12,781 nt of DNA. Source: Candidatus Sumerlaeota bacterium. Lineage in GTDB: Bacteria; Sumerlaeota; Sumerlaeia; JADFCT01. Every line of letters begins with the position of its first letter. Positions within the stretch are counted from its first letter, which is position 1. This document shows, in pieces, positions 1-8,825 of the stretch. Location of the stretch: the NCBI GenBank assembly GCA_026398575.1, contig JAPLSP010000504.1, positions 1-12,781 of the forward strand, read 5' to 3'. Under the pieces are notes generated by a model, which had not been told where the DNA came from, did no database searches, and was given only the letters and a program-made list of their open reading frames with translations. The position numbers and the translations under genes are program-made.

Positions 1-205
1 GCATCTGCCAATTGATCCAGACGCTGGAGGCCAGTCCGTGGATCAAAACCACCGGCTCTCCTGTTCCTTGGACGATATAGTGTATCTTTACCCCTTGCGC
101 GTCAAAGGAATCCTCTTTGGGCTTGTCCGCTGCGGACGCACGATTGGCTATAGCGCCTGACAAGATAGCGATGGCGATGAGAATTATTTTGTGAATCGGA
201 GGCAT
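1..205 (-). CDS. Exported alpha/beta hydrolase, N-terminal part (cut by window edge)
   Basis: Only the first 68 codons lie in the window; the rest continues to the left. The start ATG (205 down to 203) is preceded by AGGAGAG about 6 nt upstream, a strong ribosome binding site. The protein begins with a typical Sec signal peptide: a short basic start (MPPIHK), a hydrophobic run rich in Ile, Leu and Ala, and a likely cleavage after Ala-Ser-Ala near residue 25. Residues 52-61 read VVLIHGLASS. This is the strand plus His-Gly oxyanion-hole motif of alpha/beta hydrolases, preceded by a GTGEP turn as in that family. The nucleophile Ser and the rest of the catalytic triad are beyond the edge, so the substrate cannot be judged. 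It is probably periplasmic or lipid-associated. The FGE-domain gene on the same strand lies about 390 bp upstream, too far to assume co-transcription. Confidence 0.8.
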   Translation of the reverse strand, partial: MPPIHKIILIAIAILSGAIANRASAADKPKEDSFDAQGVKIHYIVQGTGEPVVLIHGLASSVWINWQM

Positions 206-598
206 TGTCGTCTCTCCTGGGCTGAAATTCCCATGAGAGTTATACTTGGACGCGAGGGAAAAGTTACATTTATGGTCTGAACATTTTCGCAATCGAATCG
301 GGGGGCATCCCAAACGAGCTCACCGCAGCCGGATGCCGTAATAATGACAATATGATTATGCGTCAGCCCAGCAAGGCCGCATCTTTTATCAAACGGTTCT
401 TGAAAAATGATAAGAAGCTAACGGGGAACAATCTGGCCGGCCACTCCTTACGACGACTTGCGCGCGATAGGATTTCATGACGCCTTCTCATGACGATTCT
501 CCGTTTGCTTCGCATGAATATTCTTATCTGCGCTCGTCAGGCTCGCTCATTGCTCGCACGCCGCTGAAATCAATTAGTCCGTATATTCCTCTTTCGCT
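206..598. other. Intergenic region between two minus-strand genes, no supported gene
   Basis: This 393-bp gap separates the stop of the FGE-domain gene from the start of the hydrolase gene. Reading leftwards, a weak TATAAC at 244-239 could be a -10 element for the hydrolase, but no good -35 accompanies it. A plus-strand reading frame is open from about 271 to 480 and has an ATG at 352 (42 codons). It has no ribosome binding site and no recognisable motif. A 29-codon minus-strand frame starting at 478 is similarly weak. A 10-bp palindrome, TGGCCGGCCA, lies at 434-443. I see no convincing rho-independent terminator for the FGE-domain gene and no RNA gene. Confidence 0.6.
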
Positions 599-1672
599 TC
601 AGCGGCCGCCGATCTCGCACACCGCGCGGAAGCCGAACAAATTGCCTCTTATCGGCCAGGGGGCGGCGCCGCCAATGCCGCGATAGGCGGAGCGGCAGCC
701 AAGAGCGTGGCGTTCAAACCCGCCGCCCCGTACGACGCGATAGGGACTTTCCAATGGCCCGTGTGGATCCGCGAGAGGGGTCAGTTTATAGTAGTCAACG
801 CTATGATGATCCGAACACCACTCCCACACATTGCCATGCATGTCGTAAAGCGCCCAGGCATTGGGCAGTTTTTCACCCACGGGATGCGTCATGCGGCCGG
901 AGTTTTCCTTGAACCATGCGTAGGCGAGCAGGCCGGCCGTATCGTTCCCGCTCGTCCAGCGGGTCGCAGTCCCTGCGCGGCACGCATACTCCCATTCCGC
1001 TTCGGTCGGCAAACGGTACCGTCGCTGCGCCTGCGTTTCCGCCGGCATGGCCGACAACTTGACGGTGAATTGCTGAGCATCCTCCCACGAGACCATCTCC
1101 ACGGGATGCCGGCGCGTATCTTTCCCCGCGACCTTCCCGGCATCCGCGCCTTTGCCCGTGGACGCGAAACTGCTTGGATTCGCGCCCATCACTTGTTGAT
1201 ATTCGTCCTGAGTCGCCTCGTAGAGGCCGAGATAGAATGGCTTGGAGATTTTAACCCGGTGTTGGGGAGCTTCCGTAATAATTCGATCGGGGTAGAATTT
1301 TTCCACCGGTGGATTGGATTGGCGTCCCGCCTCCAGCGCCCATTGAATCTCCGTGGAGGAGGTTCCCATGTCGAACTCGCCCGGAGGGATGAGGGCAAAT
1401 TTCATACCGATCGAATTGGTCATCATGGCTGGCGCGCGGAGATAATGCGCCCAAGCCGCCTGATGCTCTTTGGCCTTGGCGCCATCGAATGGAGCAATGG
1501 CCGTTGGCGGAGCATCGGGGCCGTATGCGGCGGCCTGGCTCTGCGCGGCCGCGTTCGAGGCGGGTGATTTCGCGGGAGGTTCGTCCGCCATCAGAACAGT
1601 GAGCGGGAGGGTCGAGACCAGCATGCCGAAGCAAACAAGCTGGGGAAGCAACGAACGGATGAGCGTTGTCAT
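599..1672 (-). CDS. Secreted FGE-sulfatase (SUMF1-like) domain protein
   Basis: The start is placed at the ATG at 1672 (357 aa) rather than the upstream ATG at 1726. AAGGAG lies 6 nt before it, and the new N-terminus (MTTLIRSLLPQL) gives a clean Sec signal peptide ending near a Met-Ala-Asp. A low-complexity Ala/Pro linker follows to about residue 80. The FGE-sulfatase domain then runs to the end. Its landmarks are NSIGMKFALIPPGEF (86-100), RYRLPTEAEWEYACRAG (219-235), MHGNVWEWC (278-286), RGGGF...CRSAYR (315-331) and a terminal GFRAVCE. In true formylglycine-generating enzymes two active-site cysteines follow the RGG motif. By eye one is Cys326 here and the other position is Arg321, so classical FGE activity is doubtful. 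The domain is also used by many exported proteins of unknown role in PVC bacteria. A Cys-type sulfatase lies 5 kb away, but a link is only inference. Confidence 0.88.
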   Translation of the reverse strand: MTTLIRSLLPQLVCFGMLVSTLPLTVLMADEPPAKSPASNAAAQSQAAAYGPDAPPTAIAPFDGAKAKEHQAAWAHYLRAPAMMTNSIGMKFALIPPGEFDMGTSSTEIQWALEAGRQSNPPVEKFYPDRIITEAPQHRVKISKPFYLGLYEATQDEYQQVMGANPSSFASTGKGADAGKVAGKDTRRHPVEMVSWEDAQQFTVKLSAMPAETQAQRRYRLPTEAEWEYACRAGTATRWTSGNDTAGLLAYAWFKENSGRMTHPVGEKLPNAWALYDMHGNVWEWCSDHHSVDYYKLTPLADPHGPLESPYRVVRGGGFERHALGCRSAYRGIGGAAPWPIRGNLFGFRAVCEIGGR

Positions 1673-1854
1673 TTGTTTCTCCTTGAAGTTGATTTTATTG
1701 GAGCGCAATGCAGTATTCACCCCCAATTTACTCTCTTTTTATAGCAACAGCTATTCCTCTCCGCCATCCTCCGTCAACGGCAAACTTACGGCGCCTTGGC
1801 CGCGTATCACGCGAACTCGCAATGACCTTTTCGCCCTCCTATCGCATTCAAGGT

Positions 1855-1881
1855 TTGACGGCGCGGGCTTTAACCTGTTAT
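1855..1881 (+). promoter_or_regulatory. Possible sigma70-like promoter for the nucleotidylyltransferase/kinase gene
   Basis: TTGACG at 1855-1860 resembles a -35 box, and TGTTAT at 1876-1881 resembles a -10 box. The spacing of 15 bp is shorter than ideal; a 17-bp reading would place a weaker TTATTC at 1878-1883. It lies about 30 bp before the annotated start in the divergent intergenic region (1673-1908). Promoter rules in this lineage are not well known, so this is a weak prediction. Confidence 0.3.
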
Positions 1882-1908
1882 TCAACCGCAACAGCACCGT
1901 AAATAATC

Positions 1909-4908
1909 TTGCCAGCACTTCTAACGATCACACCCAAAGCCGTGAATGATCTCGCAAAAACCGCAAACCTGTCTCCGGATAAAATTCTGAACCCGGACGC
2001 TCTGACGCTTTATGGCGGTGTCACTTCCGGCGCGCCTGTTCTCGTGGCGCTCGCTGCGGGCATGGGCACGCGATTCGGGAATGAGCCGAAGTGCATTCAA
2101 CCCGTTCACGGAGTTCCTCTGGCCCGGGTTATGATAGACGCGTTCCGCCGGTTCAATCCTTCGCCGGTCATTGTCCTTGTCGGTTATCGGGATGGGGAAG
2201 TGGCCGCCGGATTGGGGAAAGACAATATTTATATCCGCTCCGGCAATCCACAGGGCGGAACGGGATTTGCGGCTTTCGAAGCTTTTTCGGTCGCCGCGCT
2301 GCTCGAACAAAACCCATTGCTGATTATCTCCATGGGAGACCGCCTGGCGCCTCCTTCCATCTTCCGGCGTCTGAGCGAAACCCATTGCATGGGCGCGCGC
2401 GAGGCCGATCTCACTTTCTTGAGCGCGATTTACGAGCCGCCAAAAAATCAGGGCAAAGGCCGGGTCGAGCGGGACGAACGCAAACGCGTGCTGCGGATCG
2501 TCGAACAGCGCGACATCGCCGCCATCGGCGATCCCATCGCGCGCCAACGGCTGCTCGATCTGACCGAAGGCAACTGCCCGCTTTATGCCATCCGCGCGCG
2601 CCGCTTGCATCAATACCTCTCCGCGCTCACCAACAACAACTCGCAGTCGCAGTTTTATTTGACGGACATCGTCGAGGCCATCAGTCGCGACGGGGGAGAC
2701 ATCCGCGCCATCACCACGCGGGGCGAGGACCCGGAGTATGAGTTGCTTTGCTGCGACGTGACGCAACCGAAAGACATCGGGCTTTTGGAGGAAATTCTGG
2801 ACCGGGTTGGGGGAGTGCTATTTCCCGGTGTGGCGGGCGTGGAGGAGGCCGTCCGCGCCATCACCGCCAATCGCCCGGCGGCGCAGATCGCCTCCATCGC
2901 CCATCAGATCGAGGATCTGCTGACGGTCGCCTCGCAGGAGAAGCTGGGCTTCCGTCCCGATCAACCCGTGGCGCTTGGGATTTCCGGCGGGCGGCTGCGC
3001 ATCGCCTTCATGCATCCGGACATGGGGCGGTTCTTCGGGCCGGCGTGGCAGATGCCGATCGGCGCCGGCGACGCCACCGGCGACGAGCAGATCACGGTAT
3101 TGCTTCAAAGCGCTGACGATCAGCGGATTCATCTCTTTCCCACGAATCCGCGCTATCGTGAAAAAGTGAACTTCATCGCCGCCGATTACGATGTCATGTA
3201 TCCCGGCCAGGAGATCGGCGACTGGAACGCCTATGAGGAATTCGGCACGCGCATGAGCGAGAACCTGTTGCTTTCGCTGGGCTACTTCAGCGACGAGGAA
3301 TTGCAGCGGCGGCGCGAGAAGAGACTGCCTCTGCCGCCGTCATCGCTTTGGGTCAGCAGCAACATGCGCCGTCCATTCTCGCTGATCGGAAACGCCATCG
3401 CCTCGCTGCGCACGCTGCAAACAGGTCCCGTGGGCGACAAGGTCCAACGCTGCCTGGGACGCGAAAATTTCAAGGGATTGCGGCTGGTCTCGACGGGCAA
3501 TATTCCGCAGGGCGGTTTTTCCAGCTCCTCGGCGGTGACGGTCGCCGCCAAGAATGCCATCAATGCCCTGTTCGATCTGGGGCTTTCGCCGGACCTGCTC
3601 GTTCATCTCGCCTGCCAGGCCGAATACGGCACCGGCGTGCGCGCCGGATCGCTCGATCAGGCGACCGAGCAAAAGGGCCAGGCCGGACAAGGCGCGCTGA
3701 TCTCCTCCAATCCGCGCGACAACTACCGCATACTGGGAACGTATCCGGTCCCGGCGGAACGATTTCAAGTCATCTTCCCCTACACCGTGGAGCGCGACCG
3801 GAGCGCATGGCGCTGGTCGTGGGGCGCATACGCCGAGGTGGCGGCGCCCGTGGGCACGGCGGGCGCCTCGCGGCTGACGACCGGACAAATACGCAAACTG
3901 ACCGGCAAGGCCGCCGAGATCGCCGCCCTTCTCGTGCGCCTGCCGCTCGAAGCCGATTTCTTCAAACTGATTGAGAACGATATGATGGAAGACGGCCTGC
4001 TTACTCTTGAAAGCCGCCGCACAATCAGTTCGATTTTGCGCCAATTGCCGCTCCTGATCGGGCGAGCCCCTCTGCGGCGCCGGCTGGAGGAGAACCGAGA
4101 ATGGCACATCCAGCAACTGGGGGAGGTTCACGGATTCAACGCGCAGATGGCCGCCAAACAAGCCGATGCCACGCTGCTATCTCTCTTCGCAGGCTGGGTG
4201 GAGCCTATCCTGCGGCGCGCGACTTCTTCGGGCGGGATTGTGGAGGAGGAGGGCGTGCCCTTGCGCGCAATGGTCGCTTACCTTTTCGGCGAAGTCGCCA
4301 AGAACTTTTACCTGATCCATCATCCGGAAGAGTGGATCGAATGCGTCACCGGGTCGCAGCGCGGAGACCGTTGTGTGGATATTGATCCATCGCGCCTGCC
4401 GGACCGCGAAAGCATGGAGCGGACGCTCGTTTGGGAAGAGAACTGCGCCGGGCCGGAACGGATGGAGCGCTGGCTGGAGCGGTTTGGGGCGGCGCCCATC
4501 AATTATAACGAAGGACTGGACGACGCCTCGCTTACGCCGGAGAATCCGCCGGAGTTCCGCCGATTGCGCGGCTCGAATTTCTTCCGCGGACTCGCATTGA
4601 TTGACCTCGCCGAGGCCATGCTGAAGCGGGCGTTCGGTTCGGATGCCGTAGCCGTGCGCGTCAATGCGGCAGGCCAGGGCGATTTCTTTCAGGTCCACAT
4701 TGACGCGCAAAAAGCGCGCACGGAAGAAGTCAAACGCTTCATCCGCGCGGCTTTTTATCACCGCTTCGGCCTCGCCTCCGATCCGGAATTCGTCGAAGTC
4801 CACCCCGGAGGCGGCGCCGTCGGAATCCGCCTGAACCGCTTCGACCTCCTGCCGCGCCTGGCGCGGAGGCTGCGCTTGGCGCATTCGGGCAGTCAGGAAT
4901 TGCATTGA
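1909..4908 (+). CDS. Fused sugar-1-phosphate nucleotidylyltransferase / GHMP sugar kinase
   Basis: This 999-residue protein joins two enzymes. Residues 44-300 form a GlmU/MobA-type nucleotidyltransferase: AAGMGTR with P60-K61 is the nucleotide-binding signature, MGD at 142-144 supplies the likely metal Asp, and YLTDIVEA at 250-257 matches the GlmU family. Residues from about 405 onwards are a GHMP kinase. The ATP loop is PQGGFSSSSAV (533-543), followed by AEYGTGVRAGSLDQ (571-584), whose Asp583 sits where galactokinase-type enzymes place the catalytic base. A Gly-rich VHPGGGAVGIRL (964-975) lies near the end. The domain order resembles the bifunctional fucokinase/GDP-fucose pyrophosphorylase FKP, so the likely job is salvage of a free sugar to an NDP-sugar. 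The sugar cannot be named. The start is uncertain: the annotated codon is TTG without a clear binding site, an in-frame stop lies just upstream, and GTG at 1942 is an alternative. The first in-frame ATG is inside the nucleotide motif and therefore too late. Confidence 0.85.
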   Translation: MPALLTITPKAVNDLAKTANLSPDKILNPDALTLYGGVTSGAPVLVALAAGMGTRFGNEPKCIQPVHGVPLARVMIDAFRRFNPSPVIVLVGYRDGEVAAGLGKDNIYIRSGNPQGGTGFAAFEAFSVAALLEQNPLLIISMGDRLAPPSIFRRLSETHCMGAREADLTFLSAIYEPPKNQGKGRVERDERKRVLRIVEQRDIAAIGDPIARQRLLDLTEGNCPLYAIRARRLHQYLSALTNNNSQSQFYLTDIVEAISRDGGDIRAITTRGEDPEYELLCCDVTQPKDIGLLEEILDRVGGVLFPGVAGVEEAVRAITANRPAAQIASIAHQIEDLLTVASQEKLGFRPDQPVALGISGGRLRIAFMHPDMGRFFGPAWQMPIGAGDATGDEQITVLLQSADDQRIHLFPTNPRYREKVNFIAADYDVMYPGQEIGDWNAYEEFGTRMSENLLLSLGYFSDEELQRRREKRLPLPPSSLWVSSNMRRPFSLIGNAIASLRTLQTGPVGDKVQRCLGRENFKGLRLVSTGNIPQGGFSSSSAVTVAAKNAINALFDLGLSPDLLVHLACQAEYGTGVRAGSLDQATEQKGQAGQGALISSNPRDNYRILGTYPVPAERFQVIFPYTVERDRSAWRWSWGAYAEVAAPVGTAGASRLTTGQIRKLTGKAAEIAALLVRLPLEADFFKLIENDMMEDGLLTLESRRTISSILRQLPLLIGRAPLRRRLEENREWHIQQLGEVHGFNAQMAAKQADATLLSLFAGWVEPILRRATSSGGIVEEEGVPLRAMVAYLFGEVAKNFYLIHHPEEWIECVTGSQRGDRCVDIDPSRLPDRESMERTLVWEENCAGPERMERWLERFGAAPINYNEGLDDASLTPENPPEFRRLRGSNFFRGLALIDLAEAMLKRAFGSDAVAVRVNAAGQGDFFQVHIDAQKARTEEVKRFIRAAFYHRFGLASDPEFVEVHPGGGAVGIRLNRFDLLPRLARRLRLAHSGSQELH

Positions 4909-4965
4909 CCCACAATCCTGGAGCCGTCATGATAAGAGCCACTCGCATGTTGAAGCCGAGCCATT

Positions 4966-6264
4966 ATGAGAATTATGAAACTTGAAATTCGGAATTTCCG
5001 TGGAATCCGAGAGATGACGCTGGATCTTTCGACCTGTAATCGGCTTGCCCTTTTCATTGGGGATAATGGATCCGGAAAATCAAGCATCCTTGATGCGGCA
5101 GCCTACCTGATCTCATGGATGATTAATCGCGTGAAGACATCCGGCGCTTCCGGAAAATCAATCAAGGAATTGGACATTACGCATCAAGCCAGCTGTTGTT
5201 GGATTAAGGCGACTGCGGAGCATAGGGGAAAGGAGTTCTGCTGGACTCTTGCAAAAGGGAAAAAGGGGCATCCCAAATCCGAGGTAGTCTCGGACTTGAG
5301 TCCGATGTCCGAGATTTGTGAGGAAATCCGCCAGCAGATCAGCGAAACAGACGAATGTTGTCCGATTCCTCTTTTCGCTTACTATCCTGTTCATCGCGCT
5401 GTTTTGGACATTCCACTTCGTATTAGGAAGCGACACCGTTTTGACCTTCTTGAGGCTTATGACGATTTTTATAACGGCGTAAGATTCCGGTCGTTCTTTG
5501 AATGGTTCCGCAACCGTGAGGACCTGGAAAACGAAAGCAAAAGCCTTCTTGAAAGTTTGTACAGGCCAGCCGATGCCCATTATCCTGATCCGCAATTGGA
5601 AGCCGTTCGCAGAGCGCTCCTAAAAATACTCCCGGAATTCGAACGCCTTTCGGTACGCCGTAATCCGTTGCACATGGCCATTTGGAAAAACGGAAAAGAA
5701 CATTGGATTAACCAGCTATCCGATGGGGAGAAAGGTGTGATTGCGCTCATAGGCGACTTGGCACGACGACTGGCAATCGCCAATCCCATGCTTGCGGACC
5801 CCTTGCAGGGAGAGGGCATTGTCCTTATTGATGAGATTGATCTGCATTTGCATCCCGGCTGGCAGAGAATGATCATTCCGAAGATTCTCTCTGTTTTCCC
5901 CAATTGCCAGTTCTTGGTTACCACACATTCTCCGCAAGTCCTTGGGGAGGTAGCAGGGCAAAATATTCGCTGCATGTTTTGGGATGGCGATGATGGGATC
6001 AAGTGTTTTGTCCCGGAACAGGCCAAGGGCCTCGATTCGAGCGAGATTCTGGAGACGCTAATGGGAACCGCGCCTCGAAATGAGGAGATCACGGGCAAAC
6101 TCCATCGGATTTTTGTTCTTATTGATGAGGAAAAGATCCCCGAAGCCAAGGAACGGATTGAGCGTTTGATTGCAGAGGTGAATGGCTCTATCCCGGAGCT
6201 TGTAAGAGCACAGTCGCTCGTCGCCATGCTGGAGGACAGCAGTGTGGAGGGCGAAGGATCGTGA
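4966..6264 (+). CDS. ptuA: Septu-type anti-phage ATPase (PtuA-like AAA/ABC ATPase)
   Basis: A 432-residue SMC/ABC-like ATPase. The start MKLEIRNFRGI is typical of this class. Walker A is GDNGSGKS (32-39), the ABC signature is LSDGEKG (251-257), Walker B with the catalytic Glu is IVLIDEID (285-292), and the switch His lies in TTHSPQ (319-324). YYPVHRAVLDIPLRIRK (139-155) is characteristic of the family once annotated as ATP-binding proteins involved in virulence. The next gene overlaps it by 4 nt and encodes a PtuB-type HNH nuclease, which fixes the system assignment. In known Septu and retron-Ec78 systems PtuA assembles with PtuB and restrains it until phage infection. No reverse transcriptase is present, so this is not a retron. 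Codon use is visibly lower in GC than the kinase before and the sulfatase after. An alternative ATG lies at 4975; neither start has a strong binding site. Confidence 0.85.
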   Translation: MRIMKLEIRNFRGIREMTLDLSTCNRLALFIGDNGSGKSSILDAAAYLISWMINRVKTSGASGKSIKELDITHQASCCWIKATAEHRGKEFCWTLAKGKKGHPKSEVVSDLSPMSEICEEIRQQISETDECCPIPLFAYYPVHRAVLDIPLRIRKRHRFDLLEAYDDFYNGVRFRSFFEWFRNREDLENESKSLLESLYRPADAHYPDPQLEAVRRALLKILPEFERLSVRRNPLHMAIWKNGKEHWINQLSDGEKGVIALIGDLARRLAIANPMLADPLQGEGIVLIDEIDLHLHPGWQRMIIPKILSVFPNCQFLVTTHSPQVLGEVAGQNIRCMFWDGDDGIKCFVPEQAKGLDSSEILETLMGTAPRNEEITGKLHRIFVLIDEEKIPEAKERIERLIAEVNGSIPELVRAQSLVAMLEDSSVEGEGS

Positions 6265-6935
6265 TAACGATTGTAAAGAAGCAAGAGCCTCACGAGCTGG
6301 AGCAATATCGTTGCCAGCCTGGCGCCGAATTTGATGGCCCGAATTTCACACCTGTGAAAGATGCCATCCGAACGCAACTGCTGGATGAGCAAGGGCATTT
6401 GTGCTGCTATTGCATGTCTCGCATAAAATGGGAAAAGACAGAGATAGCTCATTGGCATAGCCAGGCGATACATCCCAATGAGCAGTTGAATTATCATAAT
6501 CTTCTTGCGTCATGCTCTGGAAACAGAGGCAAGCCGTTCCATCAACAGCACTGCAATGCCCGACAGGGCGATGATGATATTCTGTTCAACCCGGCATCAA
6601 GCAGCCATCGGATTGAGGCGAGGCTCATCTACTTCAGAGACGGAATCGTCGGATCGCCGGATACTGCTTTCAATGATCAGATTGGCGGGCCGGACGCGGG
6701 GGGAAGTGTGCAACGAGGCATACTTAACCTAAACTATTCCGACCTCAGAAGAAAGCGCAAAGCAGTTCATGAGGCGATCGAAGCAGTCCTAGATAAGCGC
6801 CCGGGAACAAGGACCAAAGCCGAAATTCAGAGAGAAATCCAGCGTTGGAAAAATCGAAATGCAAACGGAAAGCTCAGCGAATATTGTGGGGCGGCAGTAT
6901 ATTGGTTGGAAAAGCGACTCAAACGAGCAGCCTAA
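6261..6935 (+). CDS. ptuB: Septu-type HNH nuclease (PtuB-like)
   Basis: A 224-residue protein starting with GTG. The start overlaps the ptuA stop (GTGA), with GGAGG at 6246-6250 as the likely binding site, which indicates translational coupling. The core is a Cys-flanked HNH fold: a Cys48/Cys51 pair (GHLCCYC), His64 in IAHWHSQ where related proteins have IEHxxPQ, Asn80 in LNYHNLLASC, and a second metal pair formed by Cys85 and Cys98 (HCNARQGD). ILFNP follows, as in the TIGR02646-type family that includes PtuB. The C-terminal third is basic and helical. In characterised relatives this subunit cleaves nucleic acid (tRNA in retron-Ec78) once released from control by PtuA; the target here is unknown. 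The gene is lower in GC than its neighbours, in agreement with joint acquisition with ptuA. Confidence 0.85.
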   Translation: MITIVKKQEPHELEQYRCQPGAEFDGPNFTPVKDAIRTQLLDEQGHLCCYCMSRIKWEKTEIAHWHSQAIHPNEQLNYHNLLASCSGNRGKPFHQQHCNARQGDDDILFNPASSSHRIEARLIYFRDGIVGSPDTAFNDQIGGPDAGGSVQRGILNLNYSDLRRKRKAVHEAIEAVLDKRPGTRTKAEIQREIQRWKNRNANGKLSEYCGAAVYWLEKRLKRAA

Positions 6936-6974
6936 TGCGACAGCAGATCATCTCGCCTAATCTTGAGAATTCCA

Positions 6975-8804
6975 ATGTCAACACGACGTGATTTTGTCCG
7001 GCAGGCAAGCCTCGGCGCGGGAGCGGCTCTGTTTGGCGGATTGGCGCGTAGCGCGTGGAGCCAGCCTGCTTCGGGCCCCGCTAGCGGCATGGGCGCATCC
7101 GGCAAGCGCCCCAACATCGTGATCATCCTTGCTGACGATCAGGGGTGGGGCGATCTGAGCGTCAATGGCAACGCCAATCTCTCGACGCCGAACATAGATT
7201 CGTTGTCCCGCGATGGCGCGCTGTTGGAGCGGTTCTATGTCTGTCCGGTTTGTTCGCCGACGCGCGCCGAGTTGCTCACCGGGCGCTATCATCCGCGCGG
7301 CGGCGTGCACAACGTCACGACGGGCGGCGAGCGGTTGAACCTCGACGAGAAGACCATCGGAGACGCATTCAAAGCCGCCGGCTATGCGACCGGCGCCTTC
7401 GGAAAATGGCACAACGGCACGCAGTATCCCTATTGCCCGAATGCCCGCGGCTTCGATGAATACTATGGATTCACCTCCGGACATTGGGGCGGCTACTTCG
7501 ATCCGCCGCTCGAACACAACGGACAGCCGACGCAAGGCAAGGGCTTCATCATTGACGACCTGAGCGACCATGCCATGCGGTTCATCGAGCAGAACAAGGA
7601 CCGCCCGTTTTTTTGCTATGTGCCCTTCAATACGCCACATTCGCCCATGCAGGTCCCGGACCGCTTCTGGCAAAAATTCGCGAATCTTGAGCTGAAGATG
7701 CGGAGCCGCAATCCCAAGACCGAGGACGTTGATTTCACGCGCGCGGCGCTGGCGATGTGTGAAAACATTGATTGGAACGTCGGACGGATTTTACACTGCC
7801 TCGACGAACTTAAACTGGCGGACAACACCATCGTCATCTACTTCAGCGACAACGGCCCCAATAGCTGGCGCTGGAACGGCGGAATGAAAGGGCGCAAAGG
7901 CTCGACCGACGAAGGCGGCGTGCGCGCGCCGTTCATGATCCGCTGGCCCGGCCATGTCCGCGCCGGGGCGCGCCTTCCGCAGATCGCCGGAGCGATTGAT
8001 CTGCTGCCCACGCTCGCGGACATGGCTGGAATTCCGGTCGCCGCCGGAAAGCCCTTGGACGGCGTCAGCCTCAAGCCACTGCTGCTGGCCGGCGCAGGCG
8101 CGGCGCCCAACTGGCCCGAACGCATGATTTTTTCGCATTGGTCAGGAAAGAACAGCGTGCGGACGCAGCGCTATCGTCTCGATAACGCGGACCAACTCTT
8201 CGACATGGAGGCCGATCCGGGGCAGGACCGTGACGTCTCCAAAGAGCATCCGGACGACGCCGCGCGTTTGTCAAAGGCGCTGGCGGAATGGAAAAAAGAG
8301 ATGCTGCCGGGATTGAGGAATGATGACCGGCCATTCACCGTCGGCTATCGCGAGTATCCCGTCACGCAACTTCCGGCTCGCGACGGCGTGCCGCATGGCG
8401 GCGTGCGGCGCAGCGCCGGAGCGCCCAATTGCTCCTACTTCACGAACTGGACCCGCGTCGAGGAAAAGATCACATGGGACGTTGCTGTGGCGACGGCCGG
8501 CAAGTACGAGGCGGTTATCTACTACACTTGTCCGAAATCCGATGTCGGCTCGACCATCGAGCTGAGCCTCGACGGCGCCCGAATTCAGGGGCAGGTATCC
8601 GAGGCCAACGATCCGCCCTTGCGCGGCGCCGAGCATGACCGCGTTCCGCGCAAAGGCGAATCCTACGTCAAAGACTTCAAGCCGCTTCGGCTGGGCGTAA
8701 TCGAGCTGAAAGCAGGCCGAGGCCTGCTGACGCTTCAAGCCTTGAAAATAGCCGGAAAACAGGTCATGGACGTGCGCTCCATTTACCTGACGCTTCAGAA
8801 ATGA
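6975..8804 (+). CDS. Tat-exported Cys-type sulfatase with C-terminal beta domain
   Basis: A start at ATG 6975 (609 aa) is preferred over the in-frame TTG at 6963, because the protein then begins [16 protein letters not shown], a twin-arginine signal. Sulfatase landmarks in that numbering: metal ligands in [10 protein letters not shown] (Asp54, Asp55); the formylglycine site CSPTR (Cys93 to Arg97) followed by [11 protein letters not shown] (Lys144, His146); His222 in [14 protein letters not shown] (Asp292, Asn293); and Lys305 in GGMKGRKG. All expected catalytic positions are present, so an active enzyme needing Cys-to-formylglycine conversion is likely. It belongs to the arylsulfatase A/N-acetylgalactosamine-6-sulfatase type, probably acting on sulfated polysaccharides outside the cytoplasm. 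Residues from about 450 to the end form an extra beta-rich segment that may bind carbohydrate. It follows ptuB by 39 bp, but its GC-rich codons suggest it belongs to the chromosomal background. Confidence 0.93.
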   Translation: MSTRRDFVRQASLGAGAALFGGLARSAWSQPASGPASGMGASGKRPNIVIILADDQGWGDLSVNGNANLSTPNIDSLSRDGALLERFYVCPVCSPTRAELLTGRYHPRGGVHNVTTGGERLNLDEKTIGDAFKAAGYATGAFGKWHNGTQYPYCPNARGFDEYYGFTSGHWGGYFDPPLEHNGQPTQGKGFIIDDLSDHAMRFIEQNKDRPFFCYVPFNTPHSPMQVPDRFWQKFANLELKMRSRNPKTEDVDFTRAALAMCENIDWNVGRILHCLDELKLADNTIVIYFSDNGPNSWRWNGGMKGRKGSTDEGGVRAPFMIRWPGHVRAGARLPQIAGAIDLLPTLADMAGIPVAAGKPLDGVSLKPLLLAGAGAAPNWPERMIFSHWSGKNSVRTQRYRLDNADQLFDMEADPGQDRDVSKEHPDDAARLSKALAEWKKEMLPGLRNDDRPFTVGYREYPVTQLPARDGVPHGGVRRSAGAPNCSYFTNWTRVEEKITWDVAVATAGKYEAVIYYTCPKSDVGSTIELSLDGARIQGQVSEANDPPLRGAEHDRVPRKGESYVKDFKPLRLGVIELKAGRGLLTLQALKIAGKQVMDVRSIYLTLQK

Positions 8805-8825
8805 TAAAATGATTTTCTTGGGGGG

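Noticed and set aside
352..480. 42-codon plus-strand frame in the left intergenic gap
   Set aside because: No ribosome binding site and no recognisable motif; it could be a worn fragment of a lost gene, but nothing supports it.
707..1567. 286-codon open frame on the plus strand
   Set aside because: Antisense shadow of the FGE-domain gene: Arg/Gly-rich translation with no motif.
4966..6935. Retron-Ec78-like system
   Set aside because: PtuA/PtuB are retron-Ec78 effectors, but there is no reverse transcriptase and no room for an msr/msd region: 57 bp precede ptuA and 39 bp follow ptuB. Stand-alone Septu fits better.
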